Origin: CAWATZ01 sp963784995
GTDB lineage: Bacteria; Planctomycetota; Planctomycetia; Gemmatales; Gemmataceae
Assembly: GCA_963784995.1 (NCBI GenBank)
Contig: CAWATZ010000012.1
Location: 496,001-560,000 of the forward strand
Length of the DNA: 64,000 nucleotides
Direction: 5' to 3'
In this document: one piece after another, positions 47,205 through 57,026 of the stretch
Layout of the letters: the number at the start of each line of letters is the position of its first letter
Numbering within the stretch: the first letter of the stretch is position 1
Position numbers and translations under genes: made by a program
Notes under the pieces: generated by a model
Told to the model about the DNA's origin: nothing
The model's input: only the letters and a program-made list of their open reading frames with translations
Databases searched by the model: none

Positions 47205-48026
47205 TCAGGCTGACGCCGCCCCGCTCGTCAGTCGCCGCAATGCGCCCAGTCCCAGCTCGGCGACCGAGGAGCAGCGTGCCTCCCACAGCGTCGGGTTCAT
47301 CAGCTCCAGCGACACCCAGCCCTCATACCCCACGGCCCGCAGGTGCTGCATGATCGGCCCCAGCTGAAAGTCGCCCTCTCCAGGCAAGATCCGGTCGGCG
47401 TCGGTGGCCAGCTCGCGCGGCACCCCGGCCAGGTCGCACACCTGGACGTGGGCCAGGTTGTCTCGCGTCAGCAAGTCAAGATCCTCCAGCTTGCTCGGCC
47501 CGGTGTAATAGTGAAAACAATCCAGGACCACTCCGACGTTGGGCTCGCCACTGGCCGTGATCAGTGACACTGCCGTGTCCAGGCTGGCGCAGAAGGTGCT
47601 CTGACCGCGAAATTCCAGGCCAAGCCGGACGTTGAACCCCGCCGCCCACTGGGCCGCCTGCCGCAGCGACACCACGGCACGCTGCAGGCTCACCGCCTCG
47701 ACCTTCTCGACAAAGTCGGCCACCACCAGCAAAGTCGGAATACCGAACGCCGAACACAGGTCGAGCCGGCGCCTGAAATGATCGTAATGGGCCCGCCGCT
47801 GCTCTCCCTGCGACAGCAGCAAGCCGCCCTGGTACGCGGCCGCGGCCAGGGTCATTTGCCGGTCCTCCAGCAGCTGGCGCGTGTCGGCCGGGGAGTGCTG
47901 TTCCAGGTGCGTTTCCAGCTTGGTCAGCCAGACTTCCATCGCCGGACAGCCGCCGTCGGCGTAGCCGGCCACGTCCTCGGCAAAGGAACTGGTCAGGGTC
48001 GTCGCCTCGCTGATGCAGAGTTTCAT
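47205..48026 (-). CDS. Sugar phosphate isomerase/epimerase family protein (cytoplasmic)
   Basis: 273 residues from ATG 48026 (MKLCISEATTLTSSFAED), GGAAAGGAC upstream. TIM-barrel AP-endonuclease-2 family. Metal ligands appear conserved: Glu in LGLEFRGQ, Asp and His in VVLDCFHYYTG, His in LAHVQVCDL, Glu near the end in GEGDFQLG and SLELMNP. There is no signal peptide, unlike the two homologues at 49.1 and 50.2 kb. Substrate unknown; relatives act on inosose, hydroxypyruvate or tagatose/psicose. Confidence 0.85.
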   Translation of the reverse strand: MKLCISEATTLTSSFAEDVAGYADGGCPAMEVWLTKLETHLEQHSPADTRQLLEDRQMTLAAAAYQGGLLLSQGEQRRAHYDHFRRRLDLCSAFGIPTLLVVADFVEKVEAVSLQRAVVSLRQAAQWAAGFNVRLGLEFRGQSTFCASLDTAVSLITASGEPNVGVVLDCFHYYTGPSKLEDLDLLTRDNLAHVQVCDLAGVPRELATDADRILPGEGDFQLGPIMQHLRAVGYEGWVSLELMNPTLWEARCSSVAELGLGALRRLTSGAASA

Positions 48027-48176
48027 CTTGTCCTTTCCTTCCGGCACAACCGGCGTATCGCGAGAAGCTTCCGGCAACACACCGCAACCCGGACGGGAAA
48101 AGCCCCAAGAGCGGTTCCCCGGCCGGTCGATGGAAACGGTACTCACACTCCTGATTTTACCCACGGATGTCCTCGG

Positions 48177-48857
48177 ATGGCCGCGGCTTACTCTGCTTTG
48201 CTCCTGGTCGCCTGCTCCGTTGCTCCCCTGGAAGTTCCTCCACCGGCTTGCCCTCCCCACGCGGTCGAGCAACCCTCCCTGTCGCTCAATCGGGAACAGT
48301 ACGTCCCCCACGAAGGGGACATGATCTTCTTCACCTACTACAAGAAGATCTGGTATTACGTGTTCAAGATGGGCCATACCGGCCCGCCCTATCACGTCGC
48401 CCTGGTGGTCAGGACGCCCGAAGGCGAGCTGAAACTGCTCGAAACCGGTTCCCTGGACCCGACCAACGTCCAGCTGGTGGACATCATGCCCCGGGTGCTT
48501 GAGTACAAGGGGATTGTGGCCGTGCGCTCCCTCTGCAAGCCGGTGACCCCGGAGCAATCGCGGAAGATGACCTGCTTCTCGCATTGGCAGCTGGGCAAAC
48601 CCTTTGCCAAGAAACGGCTGGTCTACGATGCCGTCTGCGAGCACAAGATCAGTGTGCGCGATTTCCAGGCCGGCTGCACCATCTCGACCGATCACGACGA
48701 TTGGTTTTGCTCCGAGCTGGTGACCACCGTCCTGTTTGAAGGCGGTTTGCTGCCAATCGAACTGCTGATTCCGTACGCTCCTTATCCTCAGGACCTGTAT
48801 CTCAGTTGCCCCCGGTCGATCGACCCGTGGTATGGGCCGCCGATCCAGCTGAATTAG
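48177..48857 (+). CDS. YiiX/YaeF-like permuted papain-fold lipoprotein
   Basis: 226 residues from ATG 48177, a start that gives a short lipoprotein signal (MAAAYSALLLVAC); upstream codons in frame could lengthen it. Core motifs: EGDMIFFTYYKKIW, GPPYHVALVVRTPEGELKLLE (catalytic His in HVA), and DDWFCSELVTTVLFE (catalytic Cys in FCSEL). These fit the permuted NlpC/P60 clan, predicted amidases or thioesterases acting on cell wall or lipids. The order His before Cys is the permuted one. It is divergent from the isomerase-like gene with 150 bases between starts. Confidence 0.75.
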   Translation: MAAAYSALLLVACSVAPLEVPPPACPPHAVEQPSLSLNREQYVPHEGDMIFFTYYKKIWYYVFKMGHTGPPYHVALVVRTPEGELKLLETGSLDPTNVQLVDIMPRVLEYKGIVAVRSLCKPVTPEQSRKMTCFSHWQLGKPFAKKRLVYDAVCEHKISVRDFQAGCTISTDHDDWFCSELVTTVLFEGGLLPIELLIPYAPYPQDLYLSCPRSIDPWYGPPIQLN

Positions 48858-48881
48858 CGGACCGTGATTTGTCCGGACTGA

Positions 48882-49043
48882 CACAAGCCCGAAGCGCCAG
48901 CGCCGGGATCCGACGTCTCCCGGCGCTGGCGCTTTGGGCTTGTGTGCGGTCCCGGCGCTGGCGCTTCGGGCTTGTGTGCGGTCCCGGCGCTGGCGCTTCG
49001 GGCTTGTGGGCGGTCCCGGCGCTGGCGCTTCGGGCTTGTGGGA
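48882..49043. repeat. Four 32-bp tandem repeats with an inverted copy
   Basis: Units beginning TCCCGGCGCTGGCGCTTCGG start at 48918, 48950, 48982 and 49014, exactly 32 bases apart, with one or two substitutions. An inverse copy (ACAAGCCCGAAGCGCCAGCG) at 48882-48908 faces the first. The same core CGCTGGCGCTTCGGGCT is in the palindrome at 58831-58886. Confidence 0.9.
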
Positions 49044-49121
49044 TCGTCCCTCTTTTCAGGGCGCGATCTGTTCGCTATGATCGGCACAGACCCCAAACTC
49101 CACCCTGCGAGGATTGACCCC

Positions 49122-50063
49122 ATGACCGAGCCGTTGACGCGCCGTTCGTTTCTGACTGCCGCTGCCGGGGGAGCCGGCCTGGCCTGTGCCGCGGCCACGG
49201 CACCGGCCGCCGAGCCGAAGTCGGCCGAGTTGGGCTTCAGCTTCAATACCAGCACCATCCGCGGCCAGAAGGTGCCCATCGTCAAGGAGGTCGAGATTGC
49301 TGCCCGGGCCGGCTACCACGCCATTGAACCGTGGATCGCCGAGCTGGAACAGTACGTCAAGGAGGGCGGCGACCTCAAAGACCTGGGCAAGCGCATCCGC
49401 GATCAGGGGCTGACCGTGGAAAGCTCGATCGGCTTTGCCGAATGGATCGTGGATGACGCCGCCCGGCGGAAGAAGGGCCTGGAGCAGGCTCGCCGGGACA
49501 TGGACCTGGTGCGGCAGATCGGCGGCAAACGCATCGCCGCCCCGCCAAAGGGTGCGACCGAGCAGGGCGGTCTGGATCTTCTCAAGGTCGCCGAGCGCTA
49601 CCGGGCCCTGCTGGAGATCGGCCAGCAGATCGGCGTCACGCCGCAGGTGGAGGTCTGGGGCTTCTCCAAAACACTCAACCGATTGGGCGAGACGGTACAG
49701 GTCGCGATGGAGAGCGGGCATCCGCAAGCCTGCGTTCTCGCCGACGTCTACCATCTGTACAAGGGCGGCTCCGGCTTCACCGGGCTGAAGCTGCTCGGCC
49801 CCCCCGCCATGCAGATCTTCCACCTGAACGATTACCCGGCCCACCCGGACCGGGCCAACATCAAAGACGAGCATCGGGTCTATCCCGGCGATGGCGTCGC
49901 GCCCCTGGTGCAACTGCTGCGCGATCTGCGGGCGCTGGGGTTCCTGGGCTTCCTGTCGCTGGAGCTGTTCAACAAAGATTACTATAAGCAGGATCCGCAG
50001 GAGGTGGCCACGACCGGACTGAAGAAAATGAAGGCGGTGGCACAGGCCAGCCTGGCGCCGTAG
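49122..50063 (+). CDS. Tat-exported sugar phosphate isomerase/epimerase-like protein
   Basis: 313 residues from ATG 49122. Twin-arginine signal TRRSFLTAAAGGAGLACAAA (residues 6-25) directs the folded protein out of the cytoplasm. TIM-barrel domain with Glu in QVEVWGFS, Asp and His in CVLADVYHLYKG, His in QIFHLNDYPAHPDR, and Glu in SLELFNKDYY as likely metal ligands. Expected to act on sugars or cyclitols outside the cytoplasm. The 32-bp repeat block precedes it; a palindrome separates it from the converging homologue at 50169-51059. Confidence 0.87.
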   Translation: MTEPLTRRSFLTAAAGGAGLACAAATAPAAEPKSAELGFSFNTSTIRGQKVPIVKEVEIAARAGYHAIEPWIAELEQYVKEGGDLKDLGKRIRDQGLTVESSIGFAEWIVDDAARRKKGLEQARRDMDLVRQIGGKRIAAPPKGATEQGGLDLLKVAERYRALLEIGQQIGVTPQVEVWGFSKTLNRLGETVQVAMESGHPQACVLADVYHLYKGGSGFTGLKLLGPPAMQIFHLNDYPAHPDRANIKDEHRVYPGDGVAPLVQLLRDLRALGFLGFLSLELFNKDYYKQDPQEVATTGLKKMKAVAQASLAP

Positions 50064-50072
50064 TGCTGCCTT

Positions 50073-50140
50073 CCCCAACGAGCCGCCGGGTTTATCCCGG
50101 CGGACCAGACCGCCGGGATAAACCCGGCGGCTCGTTGGGG
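50073..50140. terminator. Long hairpin between two converging isomerase-like genes
   Basis: Perfect 31-base arms at 50073-50103 and 50110-50140 (CCCCAACGAGCCGCCGGG type) around a 6-base loop. It lies 10 bases after one stop and 28 from the other, so it could end both transcripts. Confidence 0.7.
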
Positions 50141-50168
50141 AGCGAGTAAGGGCTGTATCCGATAGGTC

Positions 50169-51059
50169 TCAGCTCGCGAACACCCGATCCATCCGCTGGG
50201 AAAGGTCCTTCAGCGCGTCGGCATCCGCGGACTGGTCCCCTCGCTGTTCCGAGATTCCCCACCCCGTGTAGCCCACGTCATCGAGCGCCTTCATGATCGC
50301 CGGCCAGTTGTTGTCGCCATCGAAGAACTTCACGCGAAAGTCCTTGGTCTTGCTGTACTCCTTGATGTGCAGCTTCAGGATGCGCTTGCCCAGCACCGGA
50401 ATCCAGGTTTCGGGCGGACTGAACTTGACCACGTTGCCGATGTCGAAGTGCCAGCCGACCATCGGAGAATCGATCGCGTCGAGGAAATCCCTGGCCTGCT
50501 CCACCTTGGTGATGAAGTTGTTCCAGACGTTCTCAATGGCGATCTTGACGTTCAGGTCCTGGGCCAGGGGAATGGCTTTCTTGATCTCGGTCACGGAGCG
50601 CTTGAAACAGTCGTCGTAGCTGACGTCCTTGTTGACGACTCCAGGAACCAGCAGCACCGAGGTGGCCGCGTAGCGTTTGGCGTCCTTGAGCGTTTGCAGC
50701 AGTGCTTCCAGGCCCAGCCGACGTTTCTTCTCGTCGGGATGAGAAAGCGGCAGCTGCCAGTGCTTGTCGCCGCAGACGCTGGCGGCCTTCAAGCCGGTCT
50801 CTTCCAGGGCCTTGACCACCTCGTCCTGAGGCATGTGGCTCATCGGCTCGACGCCCTCGAAGCCGGCCGCCTTGACGGCCTTGAACTTCTCCAGCACCGT
50901 CCCCTTGAAGCCGATGGTGGCGTACATGATGGCCTTGTGGATGTCGCGTTTCTTTGGCTGGGCAGGGGCCGCGATCAGGCCGGCCGGACTGAGGGCCGCT
51001 GCTGCCAGCACGCCGCTGGAGCATTTCAGGAAATCACGCCGGTTCCGCGCTTCTGTCAT
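50169..51059 (-). CDS. Tat-exported TIM-barrel isomerase-like protein
   Basis: 296 residues from ATG 51059 (MTEARNRRDFLKCSSGVLAA). The RRDFLK twin-arginine motif and following hydrophobic stretch mark Tat export. The barrel resembles hydroxypyruvate isomerase-like proteins: FEGVEPMSHMPQ, SVLLVPGVV, IAIENVWNNF (Glu ligand), WHFDIGNVV (Asp), LHIKEYSK (His), and WGISEQRGDQ (Glu). It faces the other Tat isomerase-like gene and diverges from the DUF1080 gene, forming a carbohydrate-type cluster. Confidence 0.88.
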   Translation of the reverse strand: MTEARNRRDFLKCSSGVLAAAALSPAGLIAAPAQPKKRDIHKAIMYATIGFKGTVLEKFKAVKAAGFEGVEPMSHMPQDEVVKALEETGLKAASVCGDKHWQLPLSHPDEKKRRLGLEALLQTLKDAKRYAATSVLLVPGVVNKDVSYDDCFKRSVTEIKKAIPLAQDLNVKIAIENVWNNFITKVEQARDFLDAIDSPMVGWHFDIGNVVKFSPPETWIPVLGKRILKLHIKEYSKTKDFRVKFFDGDNNWPAIMKALDDVGYTGWGISEQRGDQSADADALKDLSQRMDRVFAS

Positions 51060-51214
51060 GGCGAGTCGTCCTCTGGGGGCGGTGTCGGGGTTGGATCGAT
51101 GGACCTGCTGCGATTATAGGAAATCCACCCGGGGACTGGCCGACTTCGCCTCGGCGGAGTATGATCGCTGCGAACCGACCCCTTGCTTGCGAGAACCCTC
51201 TTCAGGATCAAACC

Positions 51215-52564
51215 ATGCGAACGACACACCTACCCTCCCTCCTCTCCCGGAGCCTGCTCTTTCTCACCGTCGCGCTGACCGTGGCCAGCCCGACACGGGC
51301 CGATGAGCTGGTGCAGATCAAGGGCTTCACTCCCCTGTTCAACGGCAAGGACCTGACCGGCTGGCACGGCATGCCGGGCTTCGACCCGTACAAGCTGGCC
51401 GCGATGCCAGGCAACGAAGCCGTGGTCCTCGGCGGCCGGTGGATGGCCGACGCCCTCGCGCACTGGAAGGTGGAGAACGGCGAACTGGTCAACGACGGCC
51501 ACGGGGCCTACCTGACCACCGACAAGGACTACGGCGACATCGAGCTGCTGATCGAGTACAAGACGGTGCCCAAGGCCGACAGCGGCATCTACCTGCGAGC
51601 CACGCCCCAGGTGCAGATCTGGGACTACACCAAGGAGGGCGGCAAGTGGGACCTCGGCGCCGACAAGGGCAGCGGCGGCCTGTGGAACAACAGCAAAGGT
51701 GCCCCGGGCAAGGATCCGCTGGTCCTGGCCGACAAGCCGTTCGGCGAGTGGAACAAGTTCCGCATCCTCCAGGTTGGCGAGCGCGTCACCGTCTACCTCA
51801 ACGGCAAGCTGGTGGTCGATCACGCCCGGCTGGAGAACTTCTGGAACCGCAAGCTGCCGCTCCTCCCGAAAGGCCCGATCCAGCTGCAGACCCACGGCGG
51901 CGAGATCCGCTGGCGGAACATTTTCATCCGCGAGATCCCCCCGGACGAGGCCAACGCCATGCTGCGCCGCCAGAAGAGCGGCGAGGGCTTCGTGGACGTC
52001 TTCAACGGCAAGGACTTCACCGGCTGGGCCGGGCCCGTGGACAACTATCAGGTCAAGGACGGGGCCATCGTCTGCAAGCCGAGCAAGGGCGGCACGATCT
52101 ACACCAAGGAGCAGTACGGCGATTTCGTCGCCCGGCTGGAGTTCAAGCTGCCTCCGGGCGGCAACAACGGCCTGGCCATCCGCTATCCCGGCAGTGGCGA
52201 CACGGCCTACGTCGGCATGTGCGAGCTCCAGGTGCTGGACGACACAGCCAAGGGGTACGCCAGGCTCGACCCCCGGCAGTACCACGGCTCGGCCTACGGC
52301 ATGGTCGCCGCTCACCGCGGCTATCTGCGTCCGGTCGGCGAGTGGAACTTCCAGGAGGTGACGGTCAAGGGTTCGACGATCAAGGTCGAGCTGAACGGCA
52401 CGGTCATCCTCGATTGCGACCTGAGCAAGGTGACGGAGTACATGGCGAACAGCCAGCACCCGGGCAAGGACCGCACCGAGGGCCATTTCGGCTTTGCCGG
52501 CCACAACGATCCGGTCGCCTTCCGCAAAATCCAGATCAAGCGGCTGGACTCGAAAGGAAAGTGA
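51215..52564 (+). CDS. Secreted protein with two DUF1080 (3-keto-disaccharide hydrolase) domains
   Basis: 449 residues from ATG 51215, with a signal peptide (LSRSLLFLTVALTVASPTRA). Two concanavalin-like DUF1080 domains in tandem: the first starts FTPLFNGKDLTGWHG (about residues 38-52) and the second DVFNGKDFTGWAG (about 270). Each has the later KADSGIYLR or GNNGLAIRY strand and an EWN motif. The family is now linked to cleavage of 3-keto-glycosides. It lies with two exported isomerase-like genes and DUF1805, consistent with extracytoplasmic sugar breakdown. Confidence 0.9.
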   Translation: MRTTHLPSLLSRSLLFLTVALTVASPTRADELVQIKGFTPLFNGKDLTGWHGMPGFDPYKLAAMPGNEAVVLGGRWMADALAHWKVENGELVNDGHGAYLTTDKDYGDIELLIEYKTVPKADSGIYLRATPQVQIWDYTKEGGKWDLGADKGSGGLWNNSKGAPGKDPLVLADKPFGEWNKFRILQVGERVTVYLNGKLVVDHARLENFWNRKLPLLPKGPIQLQTHGGEIRWRNIFIREIPPDEANAMLRRQKSGEGFVDVFNGKDFTGWAGPVDNYQVKDGAIVCKPSKGGTIYTKEQYGDFVARLEFKLPPGGNNGLAIRYPGSGDTAYVGMCELQVLDDTAKGYARLDPRQYHGSAYGMVAAHRGYLRPVGEWNFQEVTVKGSTIKVELNGTVILDCDLSKVTEYMANSQHPGKDRTEGHFGFAGHNDPVAFRKIQIKRLDSKGK

Positions 52565-52572
52565 GGCGCCAC

Positions 52573-52914
52573 GTGACTGAACCTCTCCCCCGCACCATCG
52601 CCCGGCCGATGCAGTTCCAGAACGGCTGTGCCACAGGGTTCAGCCACCGCTGGCGCAACGGCCAGTATTGCACGATTCTGACCGAGGCTGGCCTGGTTGG
52701 CTGCGGCATCTACGACGTCAAGACGGCCGCGGAGTTCAGCCAGGCGGTGGCCATCGCCCGGGGCACGCCGCAGAAGCCGCTGGTCAACCCGGAAGACCTG
52801 CTGGACGCGAAGATCGTCGATGCCACGCCCCAGGCCAGGGAACTGGGCATCCGCATCGGCATGACCGGCCGGGAGGCGGTCGAGCTGCTGCTGGCTGCCT
52901 CGGGCGGGGCGTGA
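52573..52914 (+). CDS. DUF1805 protein
   Basis: 113 residues from GTG 52573 (VTEPLPRTIARPMQFQNG), GAGG 6 bases upstream, starting 8 bases after the DUF1080 stop. The DUF1805 signature HRWRNGQYCTILTEAGLVGC leads to GIYDVKTAAEF; the middle Cys and Tyr are family-conserved. YunC of Bacillus is the best known relative, with no settled function. The last 45 residues (LLDAKIVDATPQARELGIRI) form a helical extension. Probably translated from the DUF1080 transcript. Confidence 0.85.
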   Translation: MTEPLPRTIARPMQFQNGCATGFSHRWRNGQYCTILTEAGLVGCGIYDVKTAAEFSQAVAIARGTPQKPLVNPEDLLDAKIVDATPQARELGIRIGMTGREAVELLLAASGGA

Positions 52915-52928
52915 GGGGCAGGAACGCC

Positions 52929-53007
52929 AGGGCGAGCCGGGAGCGTTAGCTCCCGGATTCTCCGACGCAGCGGAAGAATCCGGGAGCTAACGCTCCCGGC
53001 TCGCCCT
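52929..53007. repeat. Palindrome after DUF1805
   Basis: Perfect 33-base arms at 52929-52961 and 52975-53007 (AGGGCGAGCCGGGAGCGTTA type) around a 13-base loop. It lies 15 bases after the stop and likely ends that transcript. It shares its GAGCCGGGAGCGTTAGC core with no other element here. Confidence 0.85.
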
Positions 53008-53204
53008 GTGGTTATCGCCTCTCGCGCTGGAATGGATCAGCCTGCCACTCTGGCCCGGCTGCCGTCCAATCGTTTTGTGTTGCTGCCATTGTGGCAGTGG
53101 ATGTTCCGAATCCGCACAGTCGCGGATGTGCGGCATCGGCTTGTTCTGCTCCAAGTCCCTGTCAGTCAATCACTTGTGCCAGGGCAGCGCGATTGTGCGC
53201 CTCC

Positions 53205-53220
53205 TGGCACGTTAATTGCT
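53205..53220 (+). promoter_or_regulatory. Sigma-54 promoter upstream of dnaK
   Basis: TGGCAC, five bases, TTGCT is an exact -24/-12 match, 180 bases upstream of the dnaK start in a gene-free stretch. An A/T-richer patch follows (53211-53245). The rest of 53008-53204 shows no gene, no CIRCE element and no sigma-32-like box that I can recognise. Confidence 0.7.
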
Positions 53221-53399
53221 TGGTAACATAGGCAGCTTATAACAGTATCCGGGAGGGTCGCTGCACCCAGGCGACAAGGACCGGCTTGACCGTCCGTTCT
53301 CTCGTGAGCGATAAAGAACAGGTCTGCGGCGGAGGTATAATTCCTCAGGGTTACCCAAGCGGGTTTCCCAAGCGGGCCTGTCAGAAAGGAGCACCACCA

Positions 53400-55376
<1,977 letters not shown>

Positions 55377-55401
55377 GCGAGCCCAGGAGCTTGCCTCCCG
55401 A

Positions 55402-55440
55402 GAGGCCCGGGACTGTCCGGAAAGGATGGTTCCGGGCCTC
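55402..55440 (+). terminator. dnaK terminator
   Basis: GAGGCCCGGGA and TCCGGGCCTC pair around an 18-base loop, 25 bases after the stop, followed by GATTGTTTGT, the closest thing to a U-rich tail in the window. Confidence 0.7.
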
Positions 55441-55574
55441 GATTGTTTGTGCGTGCATGGGAAATGGAGACCAGAATGGCCGCCCTGGCACCAGCCAACC
55501 TCAACAATACAATCTCCAGCGGAACCGACAACGGCCCGTCGCAGACGGCCATCGAACACCCGAAGGACCTCCTC

Positions 55575-56907
55575 ATGCCGCGAACCCTGCTTCTTACCCT
55601 GGCCGGTCTGCTGGCCGTCGCCAGCCTCGCCCGGGCCCAGAACCTCCGCGAACGGCAAGTCGCCGCCGATCGCAAAAAAGTCGAGGCGGACGGCTTCTGG
55701 ATCTACAACGACCTCTCCCGCGGCCTCGCCGAAGCAAAGAAGACCGGCAAGCCGCTGCTGGTCATCCTCCGCTGCATTCCCTGCGTGGAGTGCGTCAAGC
55801 TGGATGACGACCTCGTCAACAAGGACCCGCGCGTCCGGCCGCTGCTGGATAAGTTCGTTTGCGTCCGCATCATCTCGACCAACGGGCTGGACCTGTCGCT
55901 GTTCCAGTACGACTGCGATCAGTCGTTCGCGGCCTTCATGCTCAATGCCGGCGGGACCATCTATGGCCGCTTCGGCACCCGCTCGCACCGGACTTCCTGG
56001 TCCGACGACGTCTCGATCGAGGGACTGTCGCGGGCCTTGCAAGGGGCCCTCGACCTGCACGCGCAGTATCCGAAGAACAAGACCGACCTGGCCGGCAAGA
56101 AGGGGCCGGCTCCGGAAATGCCAACGCCGGAGAAGTACCCGCTGCTGCGCGATCGCTATGGGGCCACCCTGCCCACCACCGTGGGAAAGGTGGCCCAGGG
56201 GTGCATCCATTGCCATCAGATCGGCGATGCCCAGCGTCAGTTCTTCCGCAGCCGGAAGGAGCCGATCCCGGAGCAGGTGCTGTTCTCCTATCCGCATCCC
56301 AAGGTGCTGGGACTGATCCTCGACCCCCGGGAACGGGCCACGGTGCTGCGCGGAGAAGGATTCTCCAGCCGAGCGGGCCGGGTTTCAGAAGGGAGACGTG
56401 ATCCTCAAGCTGGAGGGCCAGCCGCTGCTTTCGATCGCGGACGTGCAGTGGGTGCTGCAGCAGACGCCGCCGCCAGGTGCGACGCTGAAGGCGGAGGTGC
56501 AGCGCGGCGACCGCAAGATGGACCTGACGCTGAAGCTGGAAAAGGGCTGGCGTCAGCGCGAGAACCTCTCCTGGCGAGCGACCAGCTGGGGCCTGCGGCG
56601 CATGGCCCTGGGCGGCATGAAGCTGGAAGAGCTATCGGCCGAGGGACGGAAAAAGGCCGGGCTGCCCGATACGGGGATGGCACTGCGCGTCGAGTTCGTG
56701 GGCCAGTTCGGGCCCCACGCCGCCGCCAAGCAGGCCGGCTTCCTCAAGGAGGACATCCTTGTCTCTTTCGATGGCAGGACCGACCTCCGACGGGAAACCG
56801 ACGCCCTCGCTTACGGCGTCACCAAGCATTTGCCGGGGGACAAGGTCCCGGTGACCGTCCTGCGCGGCGGCAAGAAGCTCAATTTGACGCTCCTCATTCA
56901 AGAGTAG
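55575..56907 (+). CDS. Secreted thioredoxin-like, CxxCH and PDZ domain protein (one frameshift)
   Basis: About 444 residues from ATG 55575 (MPRTLLLTLAGLLAVASLARA signal). Residues 30-170: thioredoxin-like fold with GKPLLVILRCIPCVECVKLD, where CIPCVEC offers two CxxC-type spacings. Residues 210-214: CIHCH, the c-type haem attachment motif. Residues 255-444: two PDZ domains (GDVILKLEGQPLLSIADV; AAAKQAGFLKEDILVSFDG). The frame changes in GGG 56375-56377; dropping one G restores SRAAGFQKGDV. Periplasmic redox or protein-quality role is likely. It follows dnaK, but the terminator between argues against one operon. Confidence 0.78.
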
Positions 56908-57026
56908 ACGCCTGTGTGTGGGCTTGATGTTTATGTTTGGGAGGTTAATGTTTACAAATCCGACAATTTTAATAATAATTCCACCAGGGCCCGCGACAGC
57001 CAACAAGCCGTCTGAGGAAGAGAGCG

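Noticed and set aside
47778..48176. Extended N-terminus for the papain-like lipoprotein
   Set aside because: The extra frame overlaps the divergent isomerase-like gene and has no signal or domain.
48918..49043. Possible CRISPR array
   Set aside because: Units are contiguous with no unique spacers and no cas genes; it is a tandem repeat.
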